A DNA stretch of 64,000 nucleotides from Archegozetes longisetosus (Eukaryota > Arthropoda > Arachnida > Sarcoptiformes > Trhypochthoniidae). This document shows positions 60,934 through 64,000 of this stretch, one piece after another. The notes under the pieces were generated by a model, which saw only the letters and a program-made list of their open reading frames with translations, was not told the origin of the DNA and did not search any database. Positions within the stretch are counted from its first letter, which is position 1; each line of letters starts with the position of its first letter. Made by a program: the position numbers and the translations under genes. The stretch lies in NCBI GenBank assembly GCA_018873245.2, contig JAEMBT020000004.1:3086573-3150572 (forward strand). Direction: 5' to 3'.

Positions 60934-62104
60934 AGACTTTACGTGGCCAGATATTTTCGATATAAGCTTTTTATATAAAAAAAATTACAACTCAAGTTGA
61001 ATTCAAATATATAAATTTCATTTGCCGCAAATGATCAGAACATTGGTAAAAAATTCTAGAATAATCAAGTATACAGAGAATTCTCGTAACATAAATGTAT
61101 GGAATCAAATTTCAACCCTAAACGATTGAAATGAACAGAATTTTATTGTTCTGGCTTTATATTCTTGATGAGACTTCAAAAATTTCAAAAAATATTGAAA
61201 AAATGAGAGTACTAAGTCCTACGGGACCTTGATTTAAAATGTTACTCTGTTAAAAAAATATTTTAATAAGGGTCTTGACAAGAAGGAAAAGATCATGAAA
61301 TAACGCAACGTTACTGATATAAGGAGCAAAACCGGATCCGGCAATAGCTTTCTTGCGGTGATGGCGGACATCTGATTCGTAAATGTAAAACAAGCTAAAG
61401 ATATAGGTCAAACATATGCCGTGACGCCTAAGTGCGTCATTGGATAGAACATCGGAGATGGACTAAGCATCGTTTTAGCGGTAATTAGTAGGCTAAATAA
61501 GGCAAACTGTTCGGCTTAAGCTGGTCGAAAGCCGACGGTTTAACTGGAGATCCGTCCCTTTCATGCCAATGATTGGAAATTCTCCGTACCAGGTCAAAGT
61601 GACAGCGCTAAGATAGGTCAGCAAAAATAACGTCTCAATAATAACAACTATTATAGTATTTTTAAAAGGCTATTAATGAGTTGTTGCTTGTGATATTAGT
61701 ATTAATATATATTAAGCGAAGAATTCATATAACGCTAAGTTATTTCATGATCTTTTCCTTGTCAAGACCCTTATTAAAATTTTTTTTAACAGACTACCAT
61801 TTTAAATCAAGGTTCCGTAGGACTTAGTACTCTCATTTTTTCAATATTTTTTGAAATTTTTGAAGTCTCATCAAAAATATATAGCCAGAACAATAAAATT
61901 CTGTTCATTTCAATCGTTTAGGGTTGAAATTTGATTCCATAAATTTATATTACAGGAATTTTCTATATACTTGATTATTCTAGAACTTTTTACCAATGTT
62001 CTGATCCTTTGTGGCAAATGAAATTTATATACTTGAATTCAACTTGAGTTGTAGTTTATTTATATACAAAATTTATGTCGAAAATCACTGGCCACGTAAA
62101 GTCT
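60934..62104. mobile_element. Fold-back DNA element with arms of about 370 bases
   Basis: The left arm (60934-61304) is the reverse complement of the right arm (61739-62104) with scattered substitutions and small indels. Outer ends read AGACTTTACGTGGCCAG and inner ends AAGATCATGAAATAAC. A central spacer of about 434 bases (61305-61738) is visibly G+C-richer and contains no long ORF. Such structure fits a fold-back transposon or two ends of a large element captured in inverted orientation. No clear target duplication: TA follows the right end, but on the left TA is separated by one base. Confidence 0.8.
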
Positions 62105-62310
62105 AGTTCAACCCGCTTCGCATCTTTCAAAAAAAGCCTCAAAACTTTATTTGTATAATATTTTCAATTAAATTTAGCGCCAGGTTCGATAAAGAATGGT
62201 TTAGTAACACAATTCGCTGAAATCTCCAACCAAACCATAACACCTTTAGGATGAACCACCTGAACCTGCAATTCATTATCAGATCTCTTTCCAAATCTAC
62301 TGATATACTA

Positions 62311-62384
62311 GGTCAAACCATAAGTAATTGCAAACTTTTTCATAATAAAACATGAAAAAGTTTGCAATTACTTATGGTTTGACC
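62311..62384. mobile_element. 74-base palindrome of two mariner-like ends
   Basis: Perfect 33-base inverted arms (62311-62343 and 62352-62384), starting GGTCAAACCATAAGTAATTG, surround only 8 bases (AATAAAAC). TA lies immediately outside both ends (62309-62310 and 62385-62386). The arm resembles classic mariner terminal repeats (GGT-x-x-x-CCATAAGTAATTGC). The unit is thus two ends with essentially no interior, inserted into the transposase relic. Confidence 0.88.
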
Positions 62385-62623
62385 TAATATTACACGTTCC
62401 TCTTTTTCCAGAGTTTTAGATATAAAACAATGCCTCATCACTAGTGTTGATTTTTTTCAATGATATTTACGCAATCGGAAATACAGAGGCCAAGAACGCC
62501 TGTATCGCTTAAGGATGGTTTCGGTAGTTAAAGTATGACCTTTTGGCTTCTTCACTAATTTCATGTTTAATTTTTTTATATTTCGACCAATTGTACGTTG
62601 GGTAACGTCTAACACATTTGCCA

Positions 62624-62682
<59 letters not shown>
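62624..62682. repeat. (CT)n(GT)n compound microsatellite in a transposase relic
   Basis: About 23 bases of CT followed by 36 bases of GT. On the minus strand it keeps the reading frame open as alternating His-Thr then Arg-Glu, replacing part of the helix-turn-helix linker of the mariner relic. Confidence 0.95.
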
Positions 62683-62686
<4 letters not shown>

Positions 62687-62789
62687 CAGACTTTACTACC
62701 ATTTTTTGAAGTTCCTTGATTTTGTGATTTGTGAGTTTTGGAGGCAGATCTCTGGATTTCTTTGTATTCACTTTATTATTGTCGTTTTT

Positions 62790-64000
62790 TTATTCTTAAT
62801 CTTCAATAGATATGCATAAGATATAGACTTTCCTTTTCGAATAACTTCTTATCACAGAAAATGACCAACTTCTAAAAAAGTCTTAATTCGCGATATATCA
62901 TGAGCAGTAAATTTTGTTAAAGGTATTTTACAGAAAATAATTCAAACATATGTTATCAATAGTTACATGGCTAGAAAAAGATTTGATATATTAATCATTG
63001 ATAAGTGAGCGCTATTTAAAATTTTATTAATAATCAAAGTCCTTCACTAAAAACCTATCTCAACCTGTAAATGCGTATTAACTACGTAATATATACATAG
63101 ATTAGATGAAATACGAATTTGCTAATAAAATTTATAATAGAATTTTTGAAAAAAATCTAATTAAATAAAAGCGTATAAGATTATGAATTAGCTTAGCTTA
63201 AATAATTGACTCAACGAATTCGTTATGATTTGAACTAACCATTTTAATACAATATAACACACTTTGCCTGAATCTGTTCGTAATATCCCTTTGGGTTAAA
63301 TTCAAAGTGGTTTAATTACTTTTATATAGTGAAACATCTTTCAGTTATCACATATTGAGGATGAATCTAATTAGATATAAAGAATTGTATTCACTTCTAC
63401 ACAAAATAAATAAGGAATAACATTTCAAGAAAAAGTGTCATTTTTATGTATTATGAATGCCTAGAAGAACTCATATCTAAAACTGGATTCCATGCTCATA
63501 GAAGTTTTCATTCTTTATGCTATGCCCTGAGGAATAATGTCAACTATAATATTTGTGAAATAATCTAATTTGTATATAGACATTTACCAAATCACTTAAA
63601 TCAAAAACATTAACGATATAAATTTATGGAATGCAATGTTGATCTCGAGTCAATCAGCCTTCTCAATCAACATTTTCTCTCACATTTTTTCTAGTGACGA
63701 ATTTTTTACGAAATATGTGAAAAATTATATACAAGGTTTTCGCTCAAATCACATCAAAAGATTCATTGGTATTGATTATAGTTAGTTTGAATGGTTATAA
63801 ACTTGAGATAAAAAGTTATAAATTTATAAATTTTATTACTAATCAAATATTTGGAATAAATTGGTGGTACTTGAGAATTTATTAAAGCTATTTTAGCTTT
63901 ATTGAGACTGCATTGGAAAAATTCCTTCCTGTTGATTTACTCCTTTCCAATTTGTAATTAACAAAAAAATTATGTATTTCATTTTCTATCCTCTTCACAT
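62790..64000. other. Right edge, nothing recognised
   Basis: A+T-rich sequence with no ORF, repeat or RNA gene that I can support. Confidence 0.5.

Larger units (their letters stand above)
62105..62771 (-). pseudogene. Mariner-type transposase relic
   Basis: On the minus strand the first part reads RDLPPKLTNHKIKELQKMVV, then after an interruption MANVLDVTQRTIGRNIKKLN, LVKKPKGHTLTTETILKRYR and RSWPLYFRLRKYH: helix-turn-helix and linker typical of Tc1/mariner transposases. After a frame change comes SRFGKRSDNELQVQVVHPKG, VMVWLEISANCVTKPFFIEP and KYYTNKVLRLFLKDAKRV, the middle of the DDE domain. The remainder, with the second and third catalytic residues, is missing where the fold-back element begins. 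Two secondary insertions disrupt it (the microsatellite and the palindrome listed separately), and an in-frame stop lies near 62180. Confidence 0.78.

Noticed and set aside
61320..61640. Possible rRNA-derived sequence in the G+C-rich core of the fold-back element
   Set aside because: Some short stretches felt rRNA-like, but I could not align any run convincingly to conserved 18S or 28S segments.

Overview
The window looks like nuclear DNA of a mite or close arachnid. By eye it is about 70% A+T. Genes are split by short to medium GT-AG introns (roughly 70 to 600 bases), genes are sparse, and dead DNA transposons are frequent. The clearest taxonomic clue is a soluble, signal-peptide-free UDP-glycosyltransferase of the bacterial (MGT/YjiC) type, a class known from spider mites and relatives. 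The arthropod sex-peptide/myoinhibitory-peptide receptor, a cysteine-rich arachnid-style secreted protein and eroded F-box/LRR genes point the same way. There is no sign of a bacterial contig, a virus, a CRISPR array or an operon.

Layout. 1-3.5 kb: inverted-repeat debris, then a four-exon gene for a small secreted six-cysteine protein (2107-2726). 3.48-6.22 kb: a complete hAT transposon, 2742 bases, with 20-base terminal inverted repeats, a perfect 8-base target duplication and a disabled transposase. 6.6-8.2 kb: an intact orphan secreted ORF and a coding-like exon. 9.5-11.1 kb (minus): a two-exon glycosyltransferase of 428 residues. 16.5-17.4 kb: a three-exon secreted protein of 243 residues with 12 mature cysteines. 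21.75-23.87 kb (minus): three exons holding all seven helices of a sex-peptide/MIP receptor-like GPCR; the first coding exon was not found. 24.84-26.06 kb: a Tc1-like element with eroded transposase. 26-40 kb: a gene-poor stretch. 40.07-40.94 kb: a TA-flanked element with 123-base inverted repeats. 41.26-42.86 kb: an eroded F-box/LRR gene. 47.2-48.25 kb: two short non-autonomous elements. 56.16-57.44 kb: a secreted LRR protein with a one-base homopolymer frameshift. 58.4-59.8 kb (minus): a second eroded F-box/LRR-like gene. 60.93-62.10 kb: a fold-back element with arms of about 370 bases. 62.1-62.8 kb (minus): a mariner-type transposase relic carrying a CT/GT microsatellite and a 74-base palindrome made only of two mariner-like ends.

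How the genes relate. Nothing suggests co-regulation or a shared pathway; they are independent eukaryotic genes on both strands. Three putative secreted proteins, a secreted LRR protein, a detoxification-type glycosyltransferase and a neuropeptide receptor are typical of fast-evolving arthropod gene neighbourhoods. I found no convincing new molecular system. The most unusual items are the palindromic mariner-end insertion, the large fold-back element and the hybrid content of the 40 kb inverted-repeat element. Gene models were spliced by hand from consensus splice sites and reading-frame continuity and have no transcript support.
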